A stretch of 64,000 nt of DNA from DATMAM01 sp035559995 (GCA_035559995.1 DATMAM010000030.1:124001-188000); one strand, 5' to 3'. Positions 26,789 to 35,267 are shown, counted from the first letter of the stretch. Made by a program: numbers and translations. The notes: generated from the sequence alone by a model not told the origin.

Positions 26789-26816
26789 AACCTATCACCG
26801 AGCGTAAGGAAGTCAA
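26789..26816 (-). promoter_or_regulatory. candidate promoter for the ABC importer operon
   Basis: On the minus strand TTGACT (26816-26811), a 16-base spacer and TAGGTT (26794-26789) lie about 50 bases upstream of the ATPase start. Confidence 0.45.
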
Positions 26817-26910
26817 ACCCCGATTAAGCTTCGCGAGTTCGGCTCCGGTCAGGTGAGATCCCCTTGGTCACTCCGTCGGCAGAACGCGTCACCGCCCCCG
26901 AACGGGTGTA

Positions 26911-26940
26911 TTGACACTCCGGCGACCCGTTGGGTACTGT
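26911..26940 (+). promoter_or_regulatory. promoter of the CHRD gene remnant
   Basis: TTGACA (26911-26916), 18 bases and TACTGT (26935-26940) precede an AAGGAGA ribosome site and ATG at 27012. The expression signals look intact although the gene behind them is gutted. Confidence 0.45.
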
Positions 26941-27011
26941 CCGCTCAAATTCGCCTGCCGGGCGCAGATCGCAGCCGGGTTTCGCAGCACATCCCGGGGA
27001 AAGGAGAAGAT

Positions 27012-27135
27012 ATGAGGAAGTTCGGCTTTTGGTTTGTCTTTGCCGCCGCCGCGCGGCTACGTCAACGTGCACACACATCTTTCGCCCGGCGGCGAGATCC
27101 GCGGCCAGATCCGCGCCTCCAGACGCGGGCGGTAA
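27012..27135 (+). pseudogene. CHRD-domain secreted protein, internal deletion remnant
   Basis: The ATG at 27012 opens a signal peptide-like start, MRKFGFWFVFAAAA. Directly after it, but shifted by one base, another frame from about 27052 reads RGYVNVHTHLSPGGEIRGQIR and stops at TAA 27133-27135. That stretch is the C-terminal hallmark of the CHRD (chordin) domain. The central part of the gene, probably around a hundred codons, is missing and the two ends are joined out of frame. The 630-base gap 26737-27368 holds no other convincing gene. Confidence 0.7.
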
Positions 27136-27272
27136 AAGACCCATCCGGTTCCAAAAACGCCCTTTCCTTGACCGTAGCGGGCCAGCGGCAAGATGTCGCG
27201 CGCCCGCTACCGGCCCTGCCCATCCACGTCGCGATCGCGCCTCTTGGCCGCTTTTGACAAGCGGCGCGCGAT

Positions 27273-27302
27273 TGACAGAAGCGCGCGTTATCCAATAGTC
27301 TC
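27273..27302 (+). promoter_or_regulatory. candidate promoter for the second amidohydrolase block
   Basis: TTGACA (27273-27278), 18 bases and TAGTCT (27297-27302) lie about 67 bases before the amidohydrolase start. A second TTGACA lies 18 bases earlier at 27255-27260. Confidence 0.45.
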
Positions 27303-27368
27303 TGAACGCAAGCGACAAAACGGCTCGGCAAGAGCTCCGTCGCTGCGATTTTTTCTCCGGAGGGTCAG

Positions 27369-28406
27369 GTGTTGACGATCGATGCGGACGCGCACGTCAT
27401 CGAGACCGAGCGGACGTGGCAATATCTGGAAGAAAGCGACCGGCGCTACCGGCCGATACCGGTTACTGTGGACATGCCTTCCGGCAGAACGCGGAATTTT
27501 TGGCTTATCGACGCTAGGCTCGTCGGCGGGCGCGATAACGTCGGCAAGGAGACGCCGAAAGAATCGCGCGAGATGGCCGACATCGAGGCGCGGCTCCGGC
27601 ACATGGACGAGATCGGCACCGACGTTCAGGTTCTTTACCCGACGTTGTTTTTGCGCCCCGTCACGGACCGGCCCGAGGTCGAACTCGCGCTTTGCCGCGC
27701 GTACAACCGCTGGCTCGCGGACATTTGGTCGAAAGGGAAGGGCAGGCTCAGATGGGCGGTTCAGCTGCCGCTTATGACCATGGACAAAGCGCTGGACGAG
27801 CTTCGCTGGGCGCGCGAGCACGGCGCGTGCGCCGTATTTATGCGCGGCCTCGAAACGCACTGGCCGCTCCACAGCCCCTATTTTTTTCCGCTCTACGAAG
27901 AGGCGAGCCGCCTCGATATGCCGATCGGCATTCACTCCGGGATCGGCAATTTTTCCGTCGTCGAAGCTTTTGGCGCGGACGATACCTTCCGCACCGCCAA
28001 GCTTGCCGTGATCGGCGCCTTTCACGCCATGATCATGAAGGGAATCCCGGAGCGATTCCCGCGATTGCGCATCGGCGCGATCGAGGTTGCGGCGCAGTGG
28101 GTGCCTTATCTCGTTCACGATCTGAACCTGCGGCTCCCGAAATTCTTGGGGAAAGAGGCCAAGCCCGATCTGCTCCGCGGCGGGCAGCTTTACGTCGCAT
28201 GCCAGACCGACGATGACCTTCCTTATATCCTCAAGTATGCGGGCGAGGACAGCCTCATGATCGGATCCGATTACGGCCATGCGGACAATGCGAGCGAGCT
28301 TTTGGCCTTAAGGCGGCTCAAAGAAAAGGGCGACGTCGCGCCGGCCGTCATCGACAAGATCCTCTGCGCCAATCCGGCGCGCTTTTACGGCCTCGGATCC
28401 GACTAG
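27369..28406 (+). CDS. amidohydrolase family 2 protein (D-x-H type)
   Basis: This 345-residue TIM-barrel metal enzyme is a close relative of those at 15725 and 29715. The N-terminus TIDADAHVIETERTW has D-x-H in place of H-x-H. MDEIGTDVQVLYPTLFLRP, GIHSGIGN and MIGSDYGHADNASE are the further family blocks, with the end at CANPARFYGL. The start is GTG 27369 or TTG 27372; GGAGGG lies just upstream and fits the TTG slightly better. It opens a block of metal-dependent hydrolases and lyases. Hydrolysis or decarboxylation of a ring-cleavage product is likely. Confidence 0.85.
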   Translation: MLTIDADAHVIETERTWQYLEESDRRYRPIPVTVDMPSGRTRNFWLIDARLVGGRDNVGKETPKESREMADIEARLRHMDEIGTDVQVLYPTLFLRPVTDRPEVELALCRAYNRWLADIWSKGKGRLRWAVQLPLMTMDKALDELRWAREHGACAVFMRGLETHWPLHSPYFFPLYEEASRLDMPIGIHSGIGNFSVVEAFGADDTFRTAKLAVIGAFHAMIMKGIPERFPRLRIGAIEVAAQWVPYLVHDLNLRLPKFLGKEAKPDLLRGGQLYVACQTDDDLPYILKYAGEDSLMIGSDYGHADNASELLALRRLKEKGDVAPAVIDKILCANPARFYGLGSD

Positions 28407-28449
28407 AGCCCCTGCCGTGCCGGACGGGCAAGTTGCAGAGCAAGTTCTA

Positions 28450-28518
28450 GGGTGGGTTGAGGCGCGGCGCGCCGAAAACCACCGGTCGGCGATGGGTTTC
28501 GCGAAGCTCAACCCATCC
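28450..28518. repeat. imperfect inverted repeat, 69 bases, intergenic
   Basis: GGGTGGGTTGAG at 28450-28461 pairs with CTCAACCCATCC at 28507-28518, 11 of 12 positions plus one wobble. Between them GGGTTTCGCGAAGCTCAACCC forms a nested hairpin. The sequence recalls the GGGTGGGTTGAG-type intergenic repeats dispersed in many proteobacterial genomes, possibly relics of a small mobile element. Only one copy is seen in this window. Confidence 0.5.
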
Positions 28519-28552
28519 TGCGACCATCATTTGCGCGAGACTTAAGGCGGTT

Positions 28553-29713
28553 ATGAGCGCACGCTTTGACCTGTTATTGAGCGGCGGCACGGTCCTGGAT
28601 CCGGCCTCCGCTCTGCGCGCGCCGCTCGACGTGGGAATTTCGGGCGGCCGCATCGCCGCGATCGCCCCGGACCTCTCGAGCAGCCAGGCGCAGCGCGCGC
28701 TCGATGTCAGTGGCTGCTATGTCACCCCCGGGCTGATCGATTTCCACATTCACGGCTACGGCGGCGTCAACCCGTACGGCTTTGACGCGGACGATATCTG
28801 CGTCGCAAGCGGCGTGACGACCGCTGTCGACGCCGGCTCCTCGGGACCGGTCAACTTCCCGGGCTTCAAGCGCTTCATCGCCGCCCAGGCGCGCACGCGC
28901 ATGATGGCGTTCGTGTGCGTGGCGCAGCACGGCGTTTTGCATTCTCCGGGAGAGCTGAACGACCTTCGCTTTGCCGATCCGGAGGGAAGCGCCCGGGCCG
29001 TCGCCGACAACCGCGACATCGCCGTGGGCATCAAGGTGCGCCTCCATCGCGGAGCGGTCGGCGAGCACGGCCGCGAGGCGCTCAGGCTCGCCGTCCAAGC
29101 CGCAGAGGCGTGCCAATCGCCTGTGATGGTTCACATCGGCGAGACCGGAATCTCGATCGAGGAGATCGTTGAAACGCTCCGGCCGGGAGACATCGTGACG
29201 CACTGTTTTACGCCGAAACGGCCGACGATCCTCGATGACGCCGGGCGGCTTCGCGCGCAAGTGCGCGCGGCGCGCGCGCGCGGCGTTCTGTTCGATGTCG
29301 GCCACGCGAACGGCCATTTCGATTTTGCTTTGGTGCGCCGCGCCCTGGGCGACGGTCTTGTGCCGGACACGATCAGCTCCGATCTTCACGGGCGCCTGGG
29401 GCCGGCAAATCCGGTCGTCGATCTGCCCACGACGATGACAAAATTTCTCGCCTTGGGAATGACGTTGGAGCAAGTGATCGCCGCATGCACCTGCCATCCG
29501 GCGCGCGCGCTGGGCCGGGAAGATCGCCTCGGCCGCCTGGAACCGGGACGCGAAGCGGACGTCGCTGTTCTTGAGCTGCGCGATGAGCCGGTCACGCTTC
29601 GCGATTCCGTCGGCGCGGAGCTCATCGCCGGCCAGCGGATCGCTGTCCGTTGGACGGTTCGCGCCGGCACGATATGGCCGGGCAAGGATTCGCCGCGGAA
29701 AGAGAGAGATTAA
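28553..29713 (+). CDS. amidohydrolase/deacetylase family metallohydrolase (dihydroorotase-like)
   Basis: This 386-residue protein resembles the dihydroorotase/deacetylase branch of cyclic amidohydrolases. It has the N-terminal beta sandwich (LLLSGGTVLDPASALRAPLDVGISGGRIAAI), the metal motif GLIDFHIHGYGG (H-x-H), a probable carboxylated lysine in AVGIKVRLHRG, then VMVHIGE, VTHCF and ISSDLHGRLG. The C-terminal CTCHPARALGREDRLGRLEPGREADVAVLEL returns to the sandwich. Homology starts at the ATG at 28553, after AGGCGG. It may open a cyclic imide, lactam or carbamoyl amino acid. Confidence 0.85.
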   Translation: MSARFDLLLSGGTVLDPASALRAPLDVGISGGRIAAIAPDLSSSQAQRALDVSGCYVTPGLIDFHIHGYGGVNPYGFDADDICVASGVTTAVDAGSSGPVNFPGFKRFIAAQARTRMMAFVCVAQHGVLHSPGELNDLRFADPEGSARAVADNRDIAVGIKVRLHRGAVGEHGREALRLAVQAAEACQSPVMVHIGETGISIEEIVETLRPGDIVTHCFTPKRPTILDDAGRLRAQVRAARARGVLFDVGHANGHFDFALVRRALGDGLVPDTISSDLHGRLGPANPVVDLPTTMTKFLALGMTLEQVIAACTCHPARALGREDRLGRLEPGREADVAVLELRDEPVTLRDSVGAELIAGQRIAVRWTVRAGTIWPGKDSPRKERD

Positions 29714-29714
29714 A

Positions 29715-30806
29715 ATGCCCATTATCGATGCCGACACGCACGTCGACGAGACCGAAGACACCTGGTCCTACCTGCAACCGGGTGAGGAGGCGTTGCGGCC
29801 CGAGACGGCCTATCCGAAGGAACAGGATCCGTCTCGGCCGCCGATGCGCTACTGGGTCATCGATGGGAGGCGCCATCTCCGGTTTGTCCGGAGCGACGAG
29901 CAGACCAAAACCACGGTGCAAACGCGCGAGCTCCTCGACGTTGACGCCCGGTTGCGCGATCTCGACCGCATGGGCGTCGACATCCAGGTGATCTATCCGA
30001 CGCTCTTCTTGGTCGAGGTGACCGAGCGCGCGGACGTGGAGCTGGCGTTGCGGCGGAGCTACAACCGCTGGCTCGCCGAGCGGTGCGCGCGCTCGCGCGG
30101 CCGGTTGCGATGGGTCATGCTGCCGCCCGTGAGAACGATGGACAAGGCGCTGGAGGAACTGCGCTTCGCCAAGGATCAGGGCGCCTGCGGCGTGCTCAAG
30201 AAGGGCGACCGGGAGGCCGGTTTCTGGCCGGCCGACCCCTACTTCTTTCCGCTTTACGAACAGGCCGAGCGGCTCGATCTGCCGATCTGCTTTCATACGG
30301 GCGCGGGCACGCCCGATTCGAGCCCGGCGCGCCTGTTCCCGCTGAGTGGCTTTTATCGCATCACGCTCCCGGTGGTGCACGCTTTTCAGTCGTTGATTGC
30401 GCAGGGCGTGCCGGCGCGATTTCCGCGCTTGAGGTTTGGCTTCATTGAGGCGGCTGCGTCGTGGATACCGTTTGTCTATCACAACCTGCGCCGGCACTTA
30501 GCCAAGAACCGCGAGCGCCCGGCGAGCGTGCTGCGCGGCGCGGATCAGCTCCTGGAGCTTTCCGAAGATATCATGAGAAGCAATCGCATGTACGTCACCT
30601 GTCAGGTCGACGAGGATCTGCCGTATCTTCTGAAATACGCGGGGGAGGACAACTTATTGTTGGGCTCCGACTACAGCCACGCCGATCCCGCTCAGGAGAT
30701 TAACTTCACGCGCCGGCTTCAGGCGCGCGCCGACGCGGGCGAGATCCCGCCCTCGGCCGTAAAGAAAATAATCGAGACCAATCCCGGCGCGTTCTACGGC
30801 CTGTAG
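29715..30806 (+). CDS. amidohydrolase family 2 protein (D-x-H type)
   Basis: This 363-residue paralogue of the proteins at 15725 and 27369 begins PIIDADTHVDETEDTWSYL, again with D-x-H. Further blocks are VDIQVIYPTLFLVEVTERADVELALRRSYNRWLAE, CFHTGAGTPDSS, LLGSDYSHADPAQE and the ending ETNPGAFYGL. It starts 1 base after the stop of the deacetylase gene, so the two are translated together. Compared with 15725 it has a similar length and the same order of motifs, consistent with an old duplication. Confidence 0.85.
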   Translation: MPIIDADTHVDETEDTWSYLQPGEEALRPETAYPKEQDPSRPPMRYWVIDGRRHLRFVRSDEQTKTTVQTRELLDVDARLRDLDRMGVDIQVIYPTLFLVEVTERADVELALRRSYNRWLAERCARSRGRLRWVMLPPVRTMDKALEELRFAKDQGACGVLKKGDREAGFWPADPYFFPLYEQAERLDLPICFHTGAGTPDSSPARLFPLSGFYRITLPVVHAFQSLIAQGVPARFPRLRFGFIEAAASWIPFVYHNLRRHLAKNRERPASVLRGADQLLELSEDIMRSNRMYVTCQVDEDLPYLLKYAGEDNLLLGSDYSHADPAQEINFTRRLQARADAGEIPPSAVKKIIETNPGAFYGL

Positions 30807-31022
30807 CGATCGGCGATCCGCGGGGCGGCGCGAGATCTCTTGCCGTAAACGCTTCCCGCAAGCGCGCGCGCCCGCGACCCTTTGCCTTGGTTTCTCGATT
30901 GCGCTATTGGGTATTTGCTGCCCGTGAGGGCGGCACGCCAATTTCGTCTTTTTGCTCGCTCTTTGCCGCGGGAGGGACGAAAGGCCGGGCGCGCGCTCGG
31001 CACGCCGACGAGGAAAAGAGTT

Positions 31023-31763
31023 ATGCCGCTTTCAGGACCGGAATTCGTCAAGGAAATCGCCGCGATGGTCAGGCGCAAGCACTCGAAGGACCATCCGGTC
31101 ATCGACATGATCGAGAACGGCCGGCTCGATCGCGCCGCTCTCAAGGGATTCGTCGGCCAGTTCTATCTTTTCTTTCCCAAGCCGTTTCCGAAGCCGATTG
31201 CCGCCATGCTCGCCCGCTGTCCCGATGATCCCGAATTGGAGAAAATGTGGATCGAGAATGTGGTGGAGGAGGGAACCGGCGAGATCACGGGTACGGATAG
31301 CCACAAAGGTCTTTACATTCGCTTCGCCCAGGCTTGCGGTTACACCCGACAGGAGCTCGACGCGGTCAAGCCGCTGCCTGAAACCGAAGCGTTTCTGGAC
31401 TGGCGCGAAATTCTCATGTACCAGCGCTCCTGGCTCGAGCTCTACGCATGTCAGGGTTTTTGCCTCGAGGGGACCGCAAGCGAGCGGATGACGAGAATCG
31501 TGAACGGCCTTACGCGCCATTACGGCTTCAAGAGGGATTCCGAGGAGATCCGCTACTGGACACTTCACATGGGCGTCGACGAGGAACACATGAAAGTGGG
31601 CCCGCTTGCCGTCGAGCGCTACGCCGTCACCGATATCCAGCAGCAACAGGTGCGCCAGGCGGTCCAGAAGACGCTGAACCAATTCTGGCTGGCCTATGAC
31701 GGCATCAAGCGCGCGTTTGTCGATCGCGACCCGCTCTACGCCGAGTGGCGGAGCGGGGAGTAA
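31023..31763 (+). CDS. haem-oxygenase-fold di-iron oxidase-like protein
   Basis: This 246-residue helical protein is the second HDO/PqqC-like member in the window. Likely iron ligands are the acids near E82-E83, H94, E149 and the H-x3-D-x2-H set H182, D186, H189 in HMGVDEEHM. The triad falls at the same residue numbers as in the protein at 1527 although the rest differs strongly. Family enzymes use O2 to oxidise or fragment amines, fatty acids or quinone precursors. A GAGGA site precedes the ATG. A 216-base gap before it holds nothing recognisable. Confidence 0.75.
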   Translation: MPLSGPEFVKEIAAMVRRKHSKDHPVIDMIENGRLDRAALKGFVGQFYLFFPKPFPKPIAAMLARCPDDPELEKMWIENVVEEGTGEITGTDSHKGLYIRFAQACGYTRQELDAVKPLPETEAFLDWREILMYQRSWLELYACQGFCLEGTASERMTRIVNGLTRHYGFKRDSEEIRYWTLHMGVDEEHMKVGPLAVERYAVTDIQQQQVRQAVQKTLNQFWLAYDGIKRAFVDRDPLYAEWRSGE

Positions 31764-31833
31764 TGTTTCGAGTTTCGGGTTCCGGTCTGGAGTTTAGAGA
31801 GAGCACCGGGCGCGTTAAGCGCGAGAAAGGGAG

Positions 31834-32499
31834 ATGAGTGCGATGGAAATGGTCGATCTATCGCGGGTGATCTACGACGGCATGCCCAAGATTCCGGTGC
31901 TGCCCGAGGTGCATGTGCAGAGATTTTTTAGCTTGGACAAAGGCCATCCACTAAACGTAACCGAGATCTCGCTCCCGTGCCACGCCGGCACGCACGTCGA
32001 CGCTCCCGTGCACATCGTCCCCGACGGCAAAACCATCGAGGAGCTGCCGCTGGATTCTTTTGTCGGCCCCGGGGCGGTGATTTCGGTGCAAAAGAGGGGA
32101 GGGGAGGCCGTTACGGCGCAAGACCTCGAGTCGTCCGGAGTTACCGTGCATCGCGGCGATATCCTGATGCTGCACACCGGCTGGGACGAGAAGTTTGAAA
32201 GCAGCGACTACAATCTGCACCCGTATCTTTCCGTGGACGCAGCCGAGTGGATCGTCGAGCGCGGCGTGAAGCTCTTCGGCATCGACTGCATCACCGTCGA
32301 TCTGCCGACGCCCCTGAGGCCGAAGGGTTTCGACTTTCCGGTCCACCGGACCTTGCTGGGAAACGGCGTCCTCATCGCCGAGAACGTTACGAATCTCGGC
32401 AAAATCGTCGGCAAAAAGACGCGCATTCTCGCGCTCCCGCTCAGAGTCAGGGGGAGCGACGCCGGGCACGCGCGCATCGTCGCCGAGGTTCTAAACTGA
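31834..32499 (+). CDS. cyclase family protein (kynurenine formamidase-like)
   Basis: This 221-residue protein carries the metal motif HAGTHVDAPVH (H-x-G-T-H-x-D-x-P-x-H) of the cyclase/KynB family near residues 50-60, plus LMLHTGWDEKFES and LFGIDCITVDLPTP. KynB hydrolyses N-formylkynurenine; other relatives hydrolyse isatin or act in polyketide cyclisation. No kynurenine genes are adjacent, so the substrate is open. It is followed after 1 base by a DapA-like gene. Confidence 0.85.
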   Translation: MSAMEMVDLSRVIYDGMPKIPVLPEVHVQRFFSLDKGHPLNVTEISLPCHAGTHVDAPVHIVPDGKTIEELPLDSFVGPGAVISVQKRGGEAVTAQDLESSGVTVHRGDILMLHTGWDEKFESSDYNLHPYLSVDAAEWIVERGVKLFGIDCITVDLPTPLRPKGFDFPVHRTLLGNGVLIAENVTNLGKIVGKKTRILALPLRVRGSDAGHARIVAEVLN

Positions 32500-32500
32500 C

Positions 32501-33469
32501 ATGCCGCTCGCAAAACCGATCAAGGGAATCATCGGCGCTTGCCTGACGCCGTTCGGCGATGACGACCGCGTCAATTACGACGCGCTCAAGCGCGAGATCG
32601 ACTTTATCGTGGCCGACTCGGACGCGATCTCGATTGCGGCGGTCGAAGCCGCGGAGTACACGATGCTTTCGCGCGAAGAGCGCAAGGAGCTCTTGCGCAT
32701 CGGCACAGAGATGGTCGACAAGCGAGTGCCGGTCCTCCTCGGCTGCTCGAGCCCCTCGCCGCGCGAGGTCATCGAGATGGCCGAGTACGCCGCGAAGGTC
32801 GGCGGCGATATGGCGCAGGTGCTGATGCCGCTGCGGCCGTGGGGCGGGCAGCCGACGATCGCCGAGTTGATGGAGTTTTTCACCCAGGTCGCATCCGCGA
32901 GCCCGCTTCCCATCGTCGTCTACCACAACCCCGGCCCGGGCGCCGACCCGCCCAACGACGCGTTTGTCAAAATCAGCGAGATCACCAACGTCCGCTATTT
33001 CAAGGAAAGCTCGCGCGACATCACGAAGATCTCGCGGCTCATCGAGCAGATCGATCTGGCGGGGAAGGGACACTATTTCACGACGATGCAGCCGCTCTTG
33101 GCCACCTTGATGATGGGAGGCTCGGGGGCGACGATGCCGCCGCCGGGGACGCGCATCGGCGCGCAGGTTGTGAAGGCGTTTCGCGCCGGTGACATCGAAC
33201 GGGCGCGCTTCTGGCAGCGCTGCTTCGCGCTCTTTCCCGGCAAGTGGGCGGCGTACGGCTTGCCTCCGGTCATGAAGTCGGCGATGAAACACTTCGGCGT
33301 CGACATCGGCGAGCCCGCAAGGCCCTACGCTCCGGTAAGCCCCCGAGATCACGCCCAGATCGGGCAATTTCTCCGGCAGGTAGGGCTGGTGGGCGAGACC
33401 GGACCCACGCCGGCCTCCCTGACAGACGCCGCTCTGACCCTGGCTCAGGAGGACACGTTCCTACGCTAG
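32501..33469 (+). CDS. dihydrodipicolinate synthase family protein
   Basis: This 322-residue class I aldolase has the catalytic tyrosine in IVVYHNPGPG and the Schiff-base lysine in VRYFKESSRDI. The substrate loop is altered (SIAAVEAAEYTML), so the carboxylate-binding threonines of DapA are missing. The C-terminus is about 25 residues longer than in typical DapA. The start overlaps almost exactly the end of the cyclase gene, indicating translational coupling. With the family member at 606 it is one of two non-DapA versions here. Probably a lyase for a hydroxy-keto acid. Confidence 0.85.
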   Translation: MPLAKPIKGIIGACLTPFGDDDRVNYDALKREIDFIVADSDAISIAAVEAAEYTMLSREERKELLRIGTEMVDKRVPVLLGCSSPSPREVIEMAEYAAKVGGDMAQVLMPLRPWGGQPTIAELMEFFTQVASASPLPIVVYHNPGPGADPPNDAFVKISEITNVRYFKESSRDITKISRLIEQIDLAGKGHYFTTMQPLLATLMMGGSGATMPPPGTRIGAQVVKAFRAGDIERARFWQRCFALFPGKWAAYGLPPVMKSAMKHFGVDIGEPARPYAPVSPRDHAQIGQFLRQVGLVGETGPTPASLTDAALTLAQEDTFLR

Positions 33470-33520
33470 TTCGCGCCGGCGAGGAGTTGTGGAGGCGGTT
33501 CTGAGCACAGGTCGTTTACG

Positions 33521-33796
33521 GTGAAACTTTTTTTTCTCTTATTGGCGCTCGCGCTCGTGATCGCGTTGGTCCGCCCTTTGCGCGAACGGCTGCTCGAGGA
33601 GATCAAGGAGCTTTCCGACCGAGCGATCCTGCTAATTCTGGCAAAGACTTCAGGCTTCGAACGCGAGCTTACGCCGACCGGCCGGTCCGAGCAGGCGCTG
33701 TGGCGCGAGCAGCGGCTGAGAAATCTTCGCGGCCTGGCGCTCCGATCGCGGCAGCGCTACCAAAAATCCGCCACCGATGGCTCTGAGCGGTCGTAA
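33521..33796 (+). CDS. small membrane-anchored protein upstream of the flavoprotein
   Basis: This 91-residue protein starts with GTG. An N-terminal hydrophobic helix (KLFFLLLALALVIALV) is followed by a charged, helix-prone tail rich in arginine. It overlaps the start of the SQR-like gene by 20 bases, so the two are probably expressed together, and it could tether or stabilise the flavoprotein at the membrane. No family is recognised. Confidence 0.55.
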   Translation: MKLFFLLLALALVIALVRPLRERLLEEIKELSDRAILLILAKTSGFERELTPTGRSEQALWREQRLRNLRGLALRSRQRYQKSATDGSERS

Positions 33797-34931
33797 GCGA
33801 ATCGTCATTCTCGGCGGCGGCTGCGGCGGCGTCGTGGCGGCGACGAAACTCGGCCGCGCTCTCGGAAGCGAGCACGACGTCGTTCTTGTCGACCGCCGCT
33901 CCTATCACGTGTTCATGCCGGCCTTTTTGTTTCTCATGGTCGGCCAGCGCAAGCCCGAAGACATCGCGCGCAGCCTGGAAAATCTCGCCAAACGAAATGT
34001 CCGCTTCATCCAAGACGAGGTGGTCGCCATCGATCCCGCCCGCCAGGAAGTCCAGCTGCGCTCGTCCAAAGTTTCCTACGATTATTTGATCGTCTCCCTT
34101 GGCCTCGAGACGCGGCCCGACCTCATTCCGGGGTTTGCGGAGGGAGCGCATCACGCATGGGAGATGGAAGCGGCTGTCAAAGTACGCCGCGTGCTGGAAC
34201 GGTTTCATGGCGGGCGCGTCGTGGTCGGCGTCCCGCTCGGCCCTTACCGCTGCCCGCCGGCTCCTTACGAGACCCAGTGGATGCTCGACAGCTATTTTCG
34301 CGCCAAGGGCATCCGCGACCGCGTGGTGATCGAGTATTTCACCCGCGACCCGGAGCCCACGGGGGAAGCGCACGAGCCTGTCGTTTGGATGGATGCCGAG
34401 AGCAAAAAACGAGGCATTCGCCAGCATTACGAGTTTGTCGTCCACTCGATCGATCCGCAAGAGAAGGTCGTGACCGGCCTCTACGGATACAAATTGTCTT
34501 ACGATTTGCTTTTCATGATCCCGCCGCACCGCCCGCCGAAGGTGTTGGAAGAGTGCGGCCTGGCGGACGCGGAAACCGGCGTGCGCGTCGACTACGACAC
34601 GATGGAAACGAAATGGGAAAACGTCTACGCGATCGGCGACTGTGCGGATATGCCGGCCTCGAAGGCGGGCGGGGTGGCGCACCAGGAGGCGGACATCGTC
34701 GCCCATAATCTCGCCGTGAAGATTCGCCAGCGCGGCAAGCCCGTTCCGATCCGGCTGCACACGATATGACTGCTCGCTTACGGCGCTGGACGCGCCGCCG
34801 CGAACCGCACCGTTTACCCCCAGGGCTGGCCGCCGTACGGCGCGACGGACGCGCGCACCTTCGGCCCGGCGCGCTGGCTCTACTGGGCGAAACTAGGATT
34901 TGAAAAATGGTGGCTGTGGCGTTATTTCTAG
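33777..34931 (+). CDS. sulfide:quinone oxidoreductase-like flavoprotein interrupted by in-frame TGA at codon 331
   Basis: The frame encodes 330 residues, a TGA (34767-34769) and then 53 more codons to TAG. It has FAD-binding IVILGGGCGGVVAA, LGLETRPDLIPG, a redox cysteine C159 in GPYRCPPAPYE, and the second FAD block NVYAIGDCADMPASKAGGVAHQEA. After the TGA, LLAYGAGRAA and the ending WLYWAKLGFEKWWLWRYF match the normal C-terminus of SQR-like enzymes, including the amphipathic membrane segment. From my memory of the family, the TGA stands where SQRs keep the redox-active cysteine (I-C-LADFG in Acidithiobacillus). It is therefore either a selenocysteine codon or a one-base nonsense change from TGC/TGT. 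Ending at 34769 would lose the quinone-side helix. Confidence 0.75.
34781..34797 (+). other. hairpin 11 bases after the in-frame TGA (SECIS-like candidate)
   Basis: CGGCGC TGGAC GCGCCG forms a 6-bp stem with a 5-base loop. The 11-base spacing from TGA and the 17-base size equal those of the upper stem-loop in E. coli fdhF. The loop is UGGAC, with a G in the second position, but not the fdhF GGUC tip. GC-rich hairpins arise easily by chance in this genome. Confidence 0.35.
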
Positions 34932-34955
34932 CACACTCGCTGCGGATGAACGCCT

Positions 34956-35267
34956 ATGGGTTACCGCATTTCAAGGCAGGAACAGGAGAACGTCTGCGCC
35001 TATTGCCCGCACTTTCAGACCTACCCCGAGTCGAAAACCGAGCTGCAGGGTAACTGCACGCTCCACAAGGAGTGGATCGAGAACGCGGACCGCACGACCT
35101 GTAGCGAGATGAGCACCGCGCCCCTCAAGGCCCCGGGGATTTACCGGCTGGTGCTCGATCCGCAAAAGGGGTGGATCTACGTGAGACGAGAACAAAAGAT
35201 CAGAACCCGCCTTTTTCTGGTCAAAGGCGGGAAGAAGGGGGAGGTTCGGCAGCGAAAGCCGGCCTGA
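34956..35267 (+). CDS. small four-cysteine protein
   Basis: This 103-residue protein starts 24 bases after the SQR-like gene's full-length stop. Four cysteines (C14, C17, C34, C49) in CAYCPHF, GNCTLHKEW and TTCSEM could hold zinc or an iron-sulfur cluster in the first half. The second half is basic (KIRTRLFLVKGGKKGEVRQRK). The ribosome site is weak. Its place next to a redox flavoprotein suggests an electron-transfer or stabilising partner, but no family is recognised. Confidence 0.55.
   Translation: MGYRISRQEQENVCAYCPHFQTYPESKTELQGNCTLHKEWIENADRTTCSEMSTAPLKAPGIYRLVLDPQKGWIYVRREQKIRTRLFLVKGGKKGEVRQRKPA

Noticed and set aside
34770..34931. Treating the 53 codons after the TGA as plain intergenic DNA
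   Set aside because: They stay in frame, have gene-like codon use and encode the conserved C-terminal segment of the family.
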